NCBI GenBank assembly: GCA_964449675.1
Contig: CAYVAR010000001.1
Coordinates: 62,001-126,000 of the forward strand
Length of the DNA: 64,000 nt
Direction: 5' to 3'
Source: CAYVAR01 sp964449675
Lineage (GTDB): Bacteria; Patescibacteriota; Microgenomatia; UBA10105; UBA927
Numbering within the stretch: position 1 is the first letter of the stretch; the number at the start of each line of letters is the position of its first letter. The position numbers and the translations under genes are program-made. Under the pieces are notes generated by a model. That model worked only from the letters and a program-made list of their open reading frames with translations, did no database searches and was not told the origin of the DNA. Below, in pieces: positions 33,101-41,233 of the stretch.

Positions 33101-33882
33101 CTGCTCAATCAGTAGGGGAGCCTGGGACACAACTTACCATGCGGGTGCGACATGCAGGAGGAATTGTTGGGCTTGACGTGACACAAGGACTGCCTCGCGT
33201 TGAAGAGCTTTTTGAAGTTCGCATGCCAAGAGTATTATCTCCAGTTTCCGAAATTGCCGGAAAAGTAGAAATTGTTGAAACAGAACAAGGATACAAAGTA
33301 CGCGTCAAAAATACCTCGATGAAGCCACCAGAAGAGCGCGAATACATAGTTCCGCTCACGAGCGAACTACGCGTTTCTGATCGTGATTTAGTAGTATCAG
33401 GTGATCAGCTTGCGAGTGGAAGCCTTGATATAAAAGAAGTTCTTCAGATCCGAGGACTTCGAGGTGCGCAAAAATATCTTATTACTGAAATTCAGCGCGT
33501 CTATGAGTCACAAGGAATTCAAATATCCGATAAGCACTTTGAAGTAATTGTCAGAAAAATGAGCGAAAAAGTTCGCATCGATACGTCAGGTGACACGATG
33601 TTATTACCAGGTGAGCTGGTAGACCGGATGCGATTTCAAGAAGAAAACGCACGAGTACTTGCTGAAGGAGGAGAACCAGCGACTGCGCAAATCGTCATCC
33701 TTGGTATCACGCGAGCATCCCTTTATACAGAAAGCTGGTTATCTGCTGCTTCCTTTCAAGAAACAACGAATGTGCTCACCGATGCGGCTCTTGCGGCAAA
33801 AGAAGATAAGTTGCTGGGGCTTAAAGAAAACGTTATAATCGGGCGACTCATTCCTGTATCTAGTGATAGTGCACAAGTATAG
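30169..33882 (+). CDS. rpoC: RNA polymerase beta' subunit
   Basis: About 1237 residues. The N-terminal zinc site is CYCGKYKRIRYRGIICDKC, the active-site metal loop is NADFDGDQMAVH, and the second zinc site uses ADCGTSEG and CQAQVGLCVKC. The bridge-helix and trigger-loop region (GEPGTQLTMRVRHAGG) is intact. I start at ATG 30169 (MDKKGTFANIVDF), where homology begins; an upstream ATG-like frame from 30127 covers the intergenic hairpin and adds an implausible hydrophobic stretch. Confidence 0.98.
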   Translation: MDKKGTFANIVDFSGLRVTLASPETIKSWSYGEITKPETINYRTLKSEKDGLFDERIFGPTKDWECYCGKYKRIRYRGIICDKCGVEVTQSKVRRERMGHIALAAPVAHVWFFKSAPSKLSLLLDISPRALEEVIYFSQYLVTMVDEDKKKSVLAHVSDIGKKRLHDVDGRLKDEKGTRHEAFQKEKETLKVRSLGIEAKELAISEIDLEEKQDLALIEENSTKEKGKIEEIIKSLESIVRSIKPLSTLTEDEYLRLLEYDAANCFSVGMGAEAIVEVVKKLDLDKLASHLREEIQNSTGQRHIKATKRLRVVDGMRKAQINPSWMILSTLPVIPPDLRPMVQLTGGRFATSDLNDLYRRVINRNNRLKHLMDLGAPEIILRNEKRMLQEAVDSLIDATQRPSSRAVIAPLRSLSDMLRGKQGRFRQNLLGKRVDYSGRSVIVVGPELKLTQCGIPKEMALEMFKPFVLRELIVRGIAPNVKNAKNVLERRTPEVFDILEEITKNHPVLLNRAPTLHKLGIQAFYPILIEGAALRIHPCVCAGYNADFDGDQMAVHIPLGSESQHEAIHLMLPTHNLLKPADGSPITVPNKEMVLGCYYLTTNQEDLIKDEKQLPLFSDTRTAIYVYQTGTLLLREPIRVMIAGSAMVTTVGKILFNEILPQALRFINTPVKAATVKTIITKALSLYPKEDVVTLIDAIKTIGFWGATLCGGLSVSVFDCEMIPEKAEILSEAENKVTEIDNNYQQGLITLEEKKRLSNEVWIEITEKIADMTWQKLPADNPVKMIIDSGSARASKDQLKQLSAIKGLVVDPLGKIVELPTKSNYREGLEIFEYVTSTRGSRKGLTDSALKTADAGYLTRRLVDIAHEAIIRIADCGTSEGFDISRNEKRQTSLSVRVIGRYTAGDITAPNSKKILVKKGELIAEKHAKLFEEHGVTEVLVRSPITCQAQVGLCVKCYGRDYATGTDVENGTPVGVIAAQSVGEPGTQLTMRVRHAGGIVGLDVTQGLPRVEELFEVRMPRVLSPVSEIAGKVEIVETEQGYKVRVKNTSMKPPEEREYIVPLTSELRVSDRDLVVSGDQLASGSLDIKEVLQIRGLRGAQKYLITEIQRVYESQGIQISDKHFEVIVRKMSEKVRIDTSGDTMLLPGELVDRMRFQEENARVLAEGGEPATAQIVILGITRASLYTESWLSAASFQETTNVLTDAALAAKEDKLLGLKENVIIGRLIPVSSDSAQV

Positions 33883-33971
33883 AATAAATAATCTGCTCAT
33901 GAAGAATCTGCTAATCTGCGAGTAAAAATTAGCAGATTTAATTATTAGTAGATTAGTAGATTTTTTATAGT
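33883..33971. repeat. Word-built intergenic hairpin between rpoC and rpsL
   Basis: Made of AATCTGCTAAT-type words and their complements. The perfect core is AATCTGCTAAT/ATTAGCAGATT around a 12-base loop, flanked by TTAGTAGATTAGTAGATT. Fills the whole gap. Confidence 0.75.
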
Positions 33972-34409
33972 ATGCCTACGATAAATCAACTCATTAAATA
34001 CGGCAGGCGGAGTAAATCAAAAAAGGTAAAGGCGACTGCGCTTCGCAAGTTTTTTAATGCAAAAGATCGCATCACCAAGAAGCTTCAGGCCCCCTTTAAG
34101 CGTGGTGTTGTGACGCTTGTGAAAACCATGACTCCAAAAAAGCCAAATAGTGCGCTTCGAAAAGTGGCAAGAGTAAGACTTTCAAATAAACAAGAGGTGA
34201 CTGCATATATTCCTGGTATCGGACATGAACTCACCGAACACGCGATTGTACTTGTTCGAGGAGGTCGAGTGCCGGATTTGCCGGGAGTCAAATATCATAT
34301 AGTACGTGGTAAGTTTGATATGACGGGTGTGGTAAGCCGTAGACAAGGACGCAGCCGCTACGGCGCCAATGCGTCAGGTCCAGGACCGACGGTAGCAGCT
34401 GCTAGCTGA
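33972..34409 (+). CDS. rpsL: Ribosomal protein S12
   Basis: Decoding-centre protein of the small subunit, 145 residues. The hallmark [19 protein letters not shown] and [19 protein letters not shown] are present. The C-terminus runs beyond the usual ~124-137 residues with a small Gly/Ala/Pro-rich tail ([12 protein letters not shown]). Second gene group of the unit after rpoC. Confidence 0.97.
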   Translation: MPTINQLIKYGRRSKSKKVKATALRKFFNAKDRITKKLQAPFKRGVVTLVKTMTPKKPNSALRKVARVRLSNKQEVTAYIPGIGHELTEHAIVLVRGGRVPDLPGVKYHIVRGKFDMTGVVSRRQGRSRYGANASGPGPTVAAAS

Positions 34410-34524
34410 GAATTAATAAACAAATCTACAAATGATAAATCTACAAATGAATGAATAAATGATTAAATCATTTACTAAATAAATTATTCATTTGCATATT
34501 TGTCGGATTTGTAGATTCTAGAAT
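34410..34524. repeat. Word-built intergenic hairpin between rpsL and rpsG
   Basis: AAATCTACAAATGA-type words occur twice on the left, with complements (TTTGTCGGATTTGTAGATT) on the right. The centre is the palindrome AAATGATTAAATCATTT. The same words build the rplW-rplB gap at 62008-62100. Confidence 0.8.
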
Positions 34525-35001
34525 ATGCCAAGAGCAGGACGAATAAAAAAACCATTACTTTCACCCGATCCCATGTATGGGAATCGGTTGCTGTCGCGTT
34601 TTATAAACCGAGCGATGATTAATGGAAAAAAACGGGTAGCCGAGCGTCAAGTCTATCAGTCCCTTGAAACGATCAAAGCAAAAGGTGAAGATCCGATAAA
34701 AATTTTTGAAGCAGCAATTGCATCAGTTGGTCCCAAGATGGAAGTGCGCCCAAGACGTGTCGGGGGAGCGTCATATCAAGTGCCCATGGAAGTACGAGGT
34801 GATAGACGCGTCGCGCTTGCTATCCGGTGGGTCATTGCATTTGCAAAAAAGCGTTCGAATAAAGAATACACATCATTCGCAGAAAAACTTGCTGCAGAAC
34901 TTCTTGACGCTGCAAAAGGAGTGGGTGAGTCAATTAAAAAGCGCGACACCGTCCACCGCATTGCAGAAGCCAATAGAGCTTTCGCCCATTTTAAGTGGTG
35001 A
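34525..35001 (+). CDS. rpsG: Ribosomal protein S7
   Basis: Organises the head of the small subunit; 158 residues. It has the S7 pattern MPRAGRIKKP..SPDPMYGN, RFINRAMINGKKRVAE and RRVGGASYQVPMEV, ending NRAFAHFKW. A 9-bp hairpin (AGAGCTTTC/GAAAGCTCT, 34975-35008) encloses the stop codon. fusA, the usual next gene, is 21 kb away. Confidence 0.97.
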   Translation: MPRAGRIKKPLLSPDPMYGNRLLSRFINRAMINGKKRVAERQVYQSLETIKAKGEDPIKIFEAAIASVGPKMEVRPRRVGGASYQVPMEVRGDRRVALAIRWVIAFAKKRSNKEYTSFAEKLAAELLDAAKGVGESIKKRDTVHRIAEANRAFAHFKW

Positions 35002-35085
35002 AAGCTCTATGAAGTCCCGCCGAATCGCTCCACGAGCCGTCTACGAATAGTAGTGAAAAGGCGAGCGGTAAGATTGTGTGGGACG

Positions 35086-35114
35086 AACCGTGCATTTGCC
35101 ACTTTAAGTGGTAG
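35086..35114 (+). pseudogene. Diverged 3' end of a second rpsG
   Basis: If one base is restored, these bases read NRAFAHFKW-stop, identical to the last nine residues of S7, yet five of the nine codons differ from rpsG, all synonymously. A short ATG frame at 35009 (MKSRRIAPRAVYE) may be another scrap. This looks like what remains of an older or foreign rpsG allele. Confidence 0.6.
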
Positions 35115-35192
35115 TACTGCCCTCTACAAAGATCCCTGTGTATAGTAACATACTTCTTTTCATCTCTTCTTACAATTTTTATACATCGTTTT

Positions 35193-36344
35193 ATGTCTAA
35201 AGAGATAACCACGTTATCGCGACGCGAATTTCTAAAAGGGATGCTTGGTGGTTCAGCGGGAGCACTCGCACTACTTTATACCCCAGATGGACTTGCTTGG
35301 CTTATGGGTGAGCCGTTGCAAGAAGAAGAACAAGAAGTTCCTTACCCAGATGGAGGTTGGCTTGAGACGATGGTTCCAGACAGAGCGGCGTTTATCAAAA
35401 TTGACGGGGGGCATCAGGATTACCTTCGTGACATGTGCCTAAAAAATTCAGTTCTACGAAGTGCACTCAAGCCTTTATATGATGATCTGCTCTACTTACC
35501 ACGATCCAGTCCTCCACTTCTTGGCGACGTCTTTCGGCAGCATTTAATGAATGCTGAAACAACATTAATCGCACATGCAAATACATTGCTCGCGGGAGTT
35601 GAGGTTCAACATGCTCCGTCACTTGAAAATATAGTTCATGTCGCTTTATTTACTATGGCAGCTATATACAGTCCGTATTTAACGAGAAGTGATGTACAAG
35701 AAATATTAGAAAAAAGTGATCTCCAGATACCAGAGGCACAAAAGGGTAGCTTATGGATTGACTACGATGGTTATAGAGTTCCTCGAATATTTCCAGTTGA
35801 TATAAAAGAATGTGGATCTGCTGCAGACCAAATTCTTCGATGCGGAGGTATGGATAAAACAGTTCACCTCATCCAGCATTTGTTTTTGAAGTACCAATAT
35901 TTTTATGCATTGCGTTATGGATTACAGGAAAAAGATCGAGTAACGAGACTCGCTCGTTTTATATCAAAGATTGGGTGGAGCAATGAGGCAAAAGCAACAA
36001 TACTCGATACACTCGGTCAGTTTGCATGGGAATTTCTTGAGTCGATAGATCAGATTCGCAGTGACGCAACCACTGATGAAAATGGTGATCTAATAGATAC
36101 CGGCTTTTTTGATCCATTTGTATGGCAAGACTTTCGGGCAAATATGGTCGGTGCTCACTACGCAGATGAACTTACTCGTCATACTCTTGCATGGGATACA
36201 ATAGATAAGATTGTTAATGAAATGAACGCGTTGACTAATGCGTCAGACGTTCCTCACGCGGGCGACGACGATACGTCTATAATCAGTATAGACGAAATAC
36301 CTCTATTTTCTGCTGTTTACGCAGGTCAGAATGCCTATGCATAA
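35193..36344 (+). CDS. Tat-exported protein of unknown function
   Basis: A 383-residue protein with a twin-arginine signal: SRREFLKGMLGGSAGALALL at residues 9-28. The mature part is helical, with blocks such as HVALFTMAAIYSPYLT and CGSAADQILRCGGMDKTVHLIQHLF, and has no recognised domain. Tat substrates are usually folded, often cofactor-bearing proteins; the two Cys in CGSAADQILRCGG could serve there. No tat genes are in the window. Overlaps the next gene by 14 bases. Confidence 0.7.
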   Translation: MSKEITTLSRREFLKGMLGGSAGALALLYTPDGLAWLMGEPLQEEEQEVPYPDGGWLETMVPDRAAFIKIDGGHQDYLRDMCLKNSVLRSALKPLYDDLLYLPRSSPPLLGDVFRQHLMNAETTLIAHANTLLAGVEVQHAPSLENIVHVALFTMAAIYSPYLTRSDVQEILEKSDLQIPEAQKGSLWIDYDGYRVPRIFPVDIKECGSAADQILRCGGMDKTVHLIQHLFLKYQYFYALRYGLQEKDRVTRLARFISKIGWSNEAKATILDTLGQFAWEFLESIDQIRSDATTDENGDLIDTGFFDPFVWQDFRANMVGAHYADELTRHTLAWDTIDKIVNEMNALTNASDVPHAGDDDTSIISIDEIPLFSAVYAGQNAYA

Positions 36345-36933
36345 AAGAGTTATTGAACACTTTCGTCTTAACGATTCGATCCTTTTTGCCTTCATTGATA
36401 AATTAGAACCAATGAAGTTGATTAAGTATGATGATTATTTTGTCTGTTTATGTCGGGAAATTATTGGACAACAACTTGCCGGGAAAGCTGCTGATGCGAT
36501 ATATAGACGATTCCTCAAGCTTTTCCCCAAAGGCTCCGTGACCCCAAAACGAACGCTTAAAATTTCAGATGACAAAATCCGCAAGATAGGTCTATCATGG
36601 GCGAAGGTAACATATATTAAGGACCTTGCGAAAAAAGTTTTCGATGGTGCACTCAACTTGAGGCGACTTCCATCGCTTTCTGATGATGAAGTGATAAAAG
36701 AGTTGGTGAAGGTAAAAGGTATCGGGCCGTGGACCGCTGAGATGTTTCTCATGTTTACCCTTGGCCGGGAAGATATATTTTCCTATGGAGATTTGGGACT
36801 TCGAAAAGCGATTCAAAAACTTTATGGTTTTAAAAAAGAACCAACAATGCGTCAAATGGAAAAAATCGTCAATACGTGGAAACCATACCGTACCTACGCG
36901 GCACGACTACTTTGGAAAAGTTTAGAGAAATAA
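36331..36933 (+). CDS. DNA-3-methyladenine glycosylase (AlkA-type, HhH-GPD)
   Basis: Base-excision repair enzyme that removes alkylated bases; 200 residues. The helix-hairpin-helix is KVKGIGPWTAEMFLMF near 128, and the catalytic Asp lies in FSYGDLGLRK near 155. REIIGQQLAGKAAD near 46 matches the family's Q-x-x-S/A-xx-A helix. No iron-sulfur cluster cysteines, as in AlkA. Starts at ATG 36331 or 36337. Confidence 0.9.
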   Translation: MPMHKRVIEHFRLNDSILFAFIDKLEPMKLIKYDDYFVCLCREIIGQQLAGKAADAIYRRFLKLFPKGSVTPKRTLKISDDKIRKIGLSWAKVTYIKDLAKKVFDGALNLRRLPSLSDDEVIKELVKVKGIGPWTAEMFLMFTLGREDIFSYGDLGLRKAIQKLYGFKKEPTMRQMEKIVNTWKPYRTYAARLLWKSLEK

Positions 36934-36939
36934 GGTCTT

Positions 36940-38235
36940 ATGAAAAAGATATTGTACGTGACGATTGTATTTGGTGTCATGTTAGGAAGTTACTATGGAT
37001 ATAGATTTTATTATCAAAATCTCCGCGGTATTGGTCCAGCAATATTGCCATCAGCTCGCAACATGGACCAACTTCTAGAAGAGCAGATCAAGCGTGAATC
37101 AAGTCCTGAGTCAGTGGAACCCAATACGACAGGATTACCATTGATCTTGCCAACTAAGTTCTCAATTTCAGTTTTTGCAAAAGACCTAGGGGGTCCACGT
37201 GTACTTGCCTGGGATCCCAATGGCGTTCTTCTTGCAAGCATTCCCAGTCAGGGGAGAGTGGTTTCGATACTTCGTGCGATTGGCGAGTTTCGAGATGACC
37301 AAGTTGCGACTGTCGTTGAAGGACTGAATCGTCCACATGGGATAGCATTTTTAGGAAATACACTCTACATCGCCGAGACGAACGCTGTAGCGACCTATGA
37401 TTATGATGTTAATTCTCACAAAGCCACCAACAGAAAGAAGATAATCGATCTTCCAGAAGGCGGAAATCATTTTAGTCGAACAATCGGTTTTGGACCTGAC
37501 GGAAGGCTTTATATAGCAGTTGGATCTTCATGTAATGTTTGTAATGAAAACGATTGGCGCCGGGCAAAAATTCTTGTTGCAAATGCAGATGGCAGCGACC
37601 TTAAGGAATATGCAACCGGACTACGAAACTCTGTATTTTTTACCTGGCATCCGTTGACAGGTGAGATGTGGGCGACAGAGATGGGTAGAGATCTCATCGG
37701 TGACGGCATACCGCCGGATGAGATTAACCTTATTAAGGAAGGCGCCAATTATGGTTGGCCATATTGTTATGGGAAGAATGTAACAGACTTAACGTTTTCT
37801 TCCAAAGGCTGTCAGGGCGCAATAGCTTCGCATATCGATCTGCAGGCACACTCGGCACCGTTGGGTCTCGCATTTATTCCCAATAGGAAGCCAAGTAGCT
37901 TAAAGGATGAAGGAGCCAACAAAATTGCGACCGCAAAAATATTGACTCCTTCGCTATGGCCGGAGGAATATCTGGGAGATTTGTTGGTTGCCTACCACGG
38001 CTCATGGAATCGAAGTACGCCAACAGGGTATAAGGTAGTGCGCATGAAACTCGATTCTCAAGGAAATTACGAAGGCATAGAAGACTTCATCACTGGATGG
38101 TTGGGACATGCATCCGCTGCTGCCGGCGCTCTCGGCCGCCCGGTGGATCTTCTATTCGACCAAAAAGGAAATTTGTATATTTCCGATGACAAGGCAGGGG
38201 TTATATATCGCGTAACATTCCATAGTTTTGAATGA
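36940..38235 (+). CDS. Membrane-anchored sorbosone/glucose-dehydrogenase-like beta-propeller
   Basis: A 431-residue protein with an N-terminal membrane anchor and an extracellular six-blade propeller resembling soluble PQQ-dependent aldose/sorbosone dehydrogenases: GLNRPHGIAF, GGNHFSRTIGFGPDGRLYIAVGSS, GLRNSVFFTWHP and GANYGWPYC. The His in NHFSR fits the catalytic position. CNVCNE could form a disulfide. Whether PQQ is available is unknown; no pqq genes are nearby. 6 bases after the glycosylase gene. Confidence 0.82.
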   Translation: MKKILYVTIVFGVMLGSYYGYRFYYQNLRGIGPAILPSARNMDQLLEEQIKRESSPESVEPNTTGLPLILPTKFSISVFAKDLGGPRVLAWDPNGVLLASIPSQGRVVSILRAIGEFRDDQVATVVEGLNRPHGIAFLGNTLYIAETNAVATYDYDVNSHKATNRKKIIDLPEGGNHFSRTIGFGPDGRLYIAVGSSCNVCNENDWRRAKILVANADGSDLKEYATGLRNSVFFTWHPLTGEMWATEMGRDLIGDGIPPDEINLIKEGANYGWPYCYGKNVTDLTFSSKGCQGAIASHIDLQAHSAPLGLAFIPNRKPSSLKDEGANKIATAKILTPSLWPEEYLGDLLVAYHGSWNRSTPTGYKVVRMKLDSQGNYEGIEDFITGWLGHASAAAGALGRPVDLLFDQKGNLYISDDKAGVIYRVTFHSFE

Positions 38236-38271
38236 GGTTACAGCTAAACATAGTATAATAACATTGAACGT

Positions 38272-38703
38272 ATGGTCGAGCGACATAGGCCTATAGAAGA
38301 TCGTCAAAATAATATACAGAATAGAGAAAAAATTGGTTGGTATGATGTTTGGTTTCTTCTTGCTACATCTGGATTGTTTGGCGTGTTAATAGTTCAGGAT
38401 TTCTTAGAAAAAGTACAAAGATATAGTTTGACAATAGAAAGTTCTCCCGCTGTTTTGGTTCATGCAGGTATCCCATGGAGTGAGTGTTATCCACAAGAAA
38501 ATTTTCCTGATTATGATTATAACGATCTTGTATTAGGATACGTGATGGATCTACTTCCACAACTTGATCCCACAAAAGACACATGGAGATTGTATAAACA
38601 ATTTTTAGACGACAATAGTATTATGAATCCAGACGGAACAGTTTCTGCCTACGTTGTGCCAGATGTTGATCTCGACGGGAAGGTCTGCGGTATAACTATC
38701 TGA
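38272..38703 (+). CDS. Hypothetical single-pass membrane protein
   Basis: A 143-residue protein with one helix near 24-42 (VWFLLATSGLFGVLIVQDFL). The outside part has YDYNDLVLGYVMD and an acidic C-terminus with PDVDLDGKVCG, which resembles a calcium-binding or dockerin-like DxDxDG loop. Unrecognised otherwise. A TATAAT box ends 12 bases before ATG. Confidence 0.55.
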   Translation: MVERHRPIEDRQNNIQNREKIGWYDVWFLLATSGLFGVLIVQDFLEKVQRYSLTIESSPAVLVHAGIPWSECYPQENFPDYDYNDLVLGYVMDLLPQLDPTKDTWRLYKQFLDDNSIMNPDGTVSAYVVPDVDLDGKVCGITI

Positions 38704-38787
38704 GAAGATGGGAGTCTGCTCCTTTCAGGAGGAGGGTTGTATATTCCTTCTCGTACCGATAATCCTTAAATATTAACCTGAGTTTAG

Positions 38788-38826
38788 GATCACCCAAACG
38801 TAAACGCGTAGAGGTCGAGGGTGGCG
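38788..38826 (-). pseudogene. Diverged 3' end of a second dipZ
   Basis: On the minus strand this reads DATLDLYAFTFG-stop, matching the end of the DipZ-like protein (DGTIDLYAFTFG-stop) at 39472-39507. A 25-base perfect direct repeat (38794-38818 and 39476-39500) results. Homology stops upstream of the Asp codon, where the toxin-antitoxin promoter begins. Confidence 0.65.
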
Positions 38827-38845
38827 TCAGTTCGTTTGATAGTTG

Positions 38846-38863
38846 ACATTGTACATACAATGT
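38846..38863 (+). promoter_or_regulatory. Probable operator of the BrnT-like module
   Basis: ACATTGTA-CA-TACAATGT, a palindrome with 8-base arms, overlapping a TTGACA -35 box at 38843-38848. Its position fits autorepression by the antitoxin or complex. Confidence 0.6.
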
Positions 38864-38875
38864 GTCATCATCAAT

Positions 38876-39166
38876 ATGATGAGGCGGTTTGAGTTTAGCG
38901 GAGAGAAAAATGCGTTGATAAAAAGAAAGCACGGTATTTCGTTTGAGGAAATTATTGACGCATTGGAAGGAAAGAAAATTTTGGCAGCATTTCCGCATCC
39001 GAACCGGAAGAAATATCCAAATCAAACCATGATGATTGTAGAGATAAAAGGATATGCGTGTGTTGTACCGACGATAAAAAGTGAGCAGTCAATATTTCTC
39101 AAGACCGCGTTTCCGAGCAGAAAATATACAAAGAAGTATCTAAAATCACGAAAGGAGGCTATATGA
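38876..39166 (+). CDS. BrnT-like toxin
   Basis: About 96 residues starting MMRRFEFSGEKNALIKRKHGISFEEIIDAL. The FEFxxEKN...KHGISFEE pattern and the C-terminal FLKTAFPSRKYTKKYL resemble BrnT/DUF4258 RelE-fold ribonucleases. It overlaps the antitoxin gene by 4 bases, toxin first, as in BrnTA. Confidence 0.75.
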   Translation: MMRRFEFSGEKNALIKRKHGISFEEIIDALEGKKILAAFPHPNRKKYPNQTMMIVEIKGYACVVPTIKSEQSIFLKTAFPSRKYTKKYLKSRKEAI

Positions 39167-39465
39167 AAAAGCAGAAATCCGTTACTCTTGATTCCTACGA
39201 AAAGGAGATCAACGATGCTATTGAACGGGGAAAAGTTCGAGAGGTTTCTCCCGCGGTTTTACAGCGTATGCGAGAGAAATATGCTCGAATAGCAAAATAT
39301 ACCAAAACACAAAGCAAAAAAGATCGACGCGTGAGCTTGCGGATGAATGAGCGAGACTTAGATGCTATTCAAGCGAAGGCTTCGGCTAACGGTTTACCCT
39401 ATCAGACGCTCATCGCCACTATCCTTCATCAAGTGGCTACGGGTAAAGTCACGGTTACGCTGTAA
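39163..39465 (+). CDS. BrnA/CopG-like antitoxin
   Basis: A 100-residue protein. The C-terminal half has a ribbon-helix-helix pattern (RRVSLRMNERDLDAIQAKASANGLPYQTLIATILHQVATG) and the N-terminal half is a charged helix for toxin binding. A good ribosome binding site (AGGAGG) lies within the end of the toxin gene. Ends 7 bases before the convergent dipZ stop. Confidence 0.78.
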   Translation: MKKQKSVTLDSYEKEINDAIERGKVREVSPAVLQRMREKYARIAKYTKTQSKKDRRVSLRMNERDLDAIQAKASANGLPYQTLIATILHQVATGKVTVTL

Positions 39466-39471
39466 GGGCAC

Positions 39472-41232
39472 TTATCCAAACGTAAACGCGTAGAGGTCGA
39501 TGGTACCGTCGAGGAATTCGAGCTTTAAAGTATGTTCTCCCGGAGTTGAAAGCTTGATAAGTTTATAGAGGCGATCAGAATCGATGGTTACAATACCTTC
39601 TTTTGTATCTTCACCTGCAACGTTTATCGTCAGCGATTGATTATCCAATGTTACTCGTATTCTTCCGGTAAGCCCTTCGGTTTTCGGACGCATGACGAGG
39701 AAGACTTCTTTGGCATCGAAGCGATAGGTAAGGGAAGAGCCTTGAGCAGGACTTGCGTACTCATCTCCGATCATCCATTGGCCACTGAGTGCAAATGAAT
39801 TCCTGTTAAGGTTTGTTGGCGTAGTATAGAGAGTACCTTCATCAACCTTTACTCTTTCAGGAGAAGCAAGACCACTCATTCTCCGAAATCCTAGATACGT
39901 TTCCGGAGTACGTGTTTGCACTTGATACGTTGGATTGCTTATAGAAACATCGCCAACAAGTGATCCTGATTCTTCCAAAAGTTCCTGGATTTTTTTCTCG
40001 GTCTCGTCATAATTCCCTTCACCAAAATGCGTGTAGCGGATACGGCCATCTTTATCAATCAAATATTTTGCCGGCCAATACCTGTTGTTGTACGCATTCC
40101 ATGTTGCGTAGTTATTGTCCTGCATTACCGCATATTCAAGGCCGAAATCTTTAATAGCTTTGGCTACGTTGTCAGGATTTTTTTCAAATTCAAACTCCGG
40201 TGTGTGGACGCCGATGATCACGAGTCCTTTATCTTTATACTTGGCATGCCACGATTTGAGGTAAGGAAGTGTTCGAATACAATTTATGCACGTATATGTC
40301 CAAAAGTCTACAAGGACTACCTTTCCGTGAAGACTTTTTATTGTAAGAGCTTGTCCTGAGCTTGTCGAAGGATTAAACCATCTTCCTCCTGAGATAAGCT
40401 CCGGTGCAGGACCTAAGTCGGGCGCAAGGAGCTTATTGAGCACATTTTTTTGAGGTTTTTGAGGAGCGCGAAGCACATCGAGCTGCTTTTTAACTGCGCT
40501 ATTATCTTCAAACTTTGTGAGCCCGACGCCATAGTTTGGAAATTTGTCGAGGATAAAGGTTTGAAATTTTCTATCCAGTTGCAAGTAAATACTTATGCCA
40601 GCAATGATCATCAAAACTCCAAATGCTTTTTGAATTTTTCCACTGCTTGCCAGGAGCCAAGGTACTTTTTGCAGCAACGTTCTGCCGCTGTAGGTGATTG
40701 CCAGAAGTGGCATTGACGTCCCGATAGCATAGGCAAGCGTAATGATAAACGCATCTGTCGTTACCGTGCTTGTTACCGCAATAGTGATGATTGAGGCAAG
40801 AATTGGTCCGACGCATGGTGTCCAGACAAGCCCGAGGCTTAAACCGATCAGAAGTCCCGCAATCAGATCCGGTCTATGGTTGGCTGTATCCGGATTGGAT
40901 TGGTTTATTGGAACAAGACCTGCAAATTTTGAGAAAAACTGCTCCATGCGCACTTGAAATTTTGGATACAATAAACTTAAGCCAAATGTCGCTACGATGA
41001 CAACAGAGAGATTACGCAGAAAATCTGCAGAGAGTCCGGTAGACTTAACAATCGCGGTGAGGAAAAGAGTAAAAAAAGTAAAACTTGCAATAAAGCCAAG
41101 GATAATGCCAATCGGTCGCTTTTTGCCGCCGGTGAGGGATCCGGAAAGCACGATGGGTAGAATCGGAAGAATGCACGGAGAAAGTATCGTAACGATACCT
41201 GCCAGGAATGAAAAGAGTATGAGAAGAAACAT
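39472..41232 (-). CDS. DipZ-like protein: CcdA membrane domain, thioredoxin domain, C-terminal beta domain
   Basis: A 586-residue thiol-redox protein like mycobacterial DipZ. Residues 1-240 form the CcdA/DsbD membrane part with ILSPCILPILPI and WTPCVGPIL, each with one redox Cys. A TlpA-type thioredoxin domain follows (YTCINCIRTLP, CxxC near residue 313). The last 150 residues are a beta-rich domain ending DLYAFTFG. It should carry electrons across the membrane to outside thiols. One base separates it from the thioredoxin gene upstream. A repeat is inserted in frame near residue 290. Confidence 0.92.
   Translation of the reverse strand: MFLLILFSFLAGIVTILSPCILPILPIVLSGSLTGGKKRPIGIILGFIASFTFFTLFLTAIVKSTGLSADFLRNLSVVIVATFGLSLLYPKFQVRMEQFFSKFAGLVPINQSNPDTANHRPDLIAGLLIGLSLGLVWTPCVGPILASIITIAVTSTVTTDAFIITLAYAIGTSMPLLAITYSGRTLLQKVPWLLASSGKIQKAFGVLMIIAGISIYLQLDRKFQTFILDKFPNYGVGLTKFEDNSAVKKQLDVLRAPQKPQKNVLNKLLAPDLGPAPELISGGRWFNPSTSSGQALTIKSLHGKVVLVDFWTYTCINCIRTLPYLKSWHAKYKDKGLVIIGVHTPEFEFEKNPDNVAKAIKDFGLEYAVMQDNNYATWNAYNNRYWPAKYLIDKDGRIRYTHFGEGNYDETEKKIQELLEESGSLVGDVSISNPTYQVQTRTPETYLGFRRMSGLASPERVKVDEGTLYTTPTNLNRNSFALSGQWMIGDEYASPAQGSSLTYRFDAKEVFLVMRPKTEGLTGRIRVTLDNQSLTINVAGEDTKEGIVTIDSDRLYKLIKLSTPGEHTLKLEFLDGTIDLYAFTFG
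40347..40372 (-). repeat. In-frame repeat inside dipZ
   Basis: GAGCTTGTC occurs twice (40347, 40358) followed by GAAGGA. On the coding strand it yields PSTSSGQAL, a peptide recognised from dispersed repeats of the TTCGACAAGCTCAGGAC kind. It sits in the linker between the membrane and thioredoxin domains. Confidence 0.75.
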
Positions 41233-41233
41233 G

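Noticed and set aside
33883..34524. CRISPR array suggested by repeated short words near rpsL
   Set aside because: The words are not regularly spaced, there are no unique spacers and no cas genes. They form hairpin arms instead.
38696..39025. A 109-codon minus-strand frame opposite the BrnT-like toxin
   Set aside because: It covers the toxin gene, its operator and the dipZ ghost in the wrong frame; no signs of a real gene.
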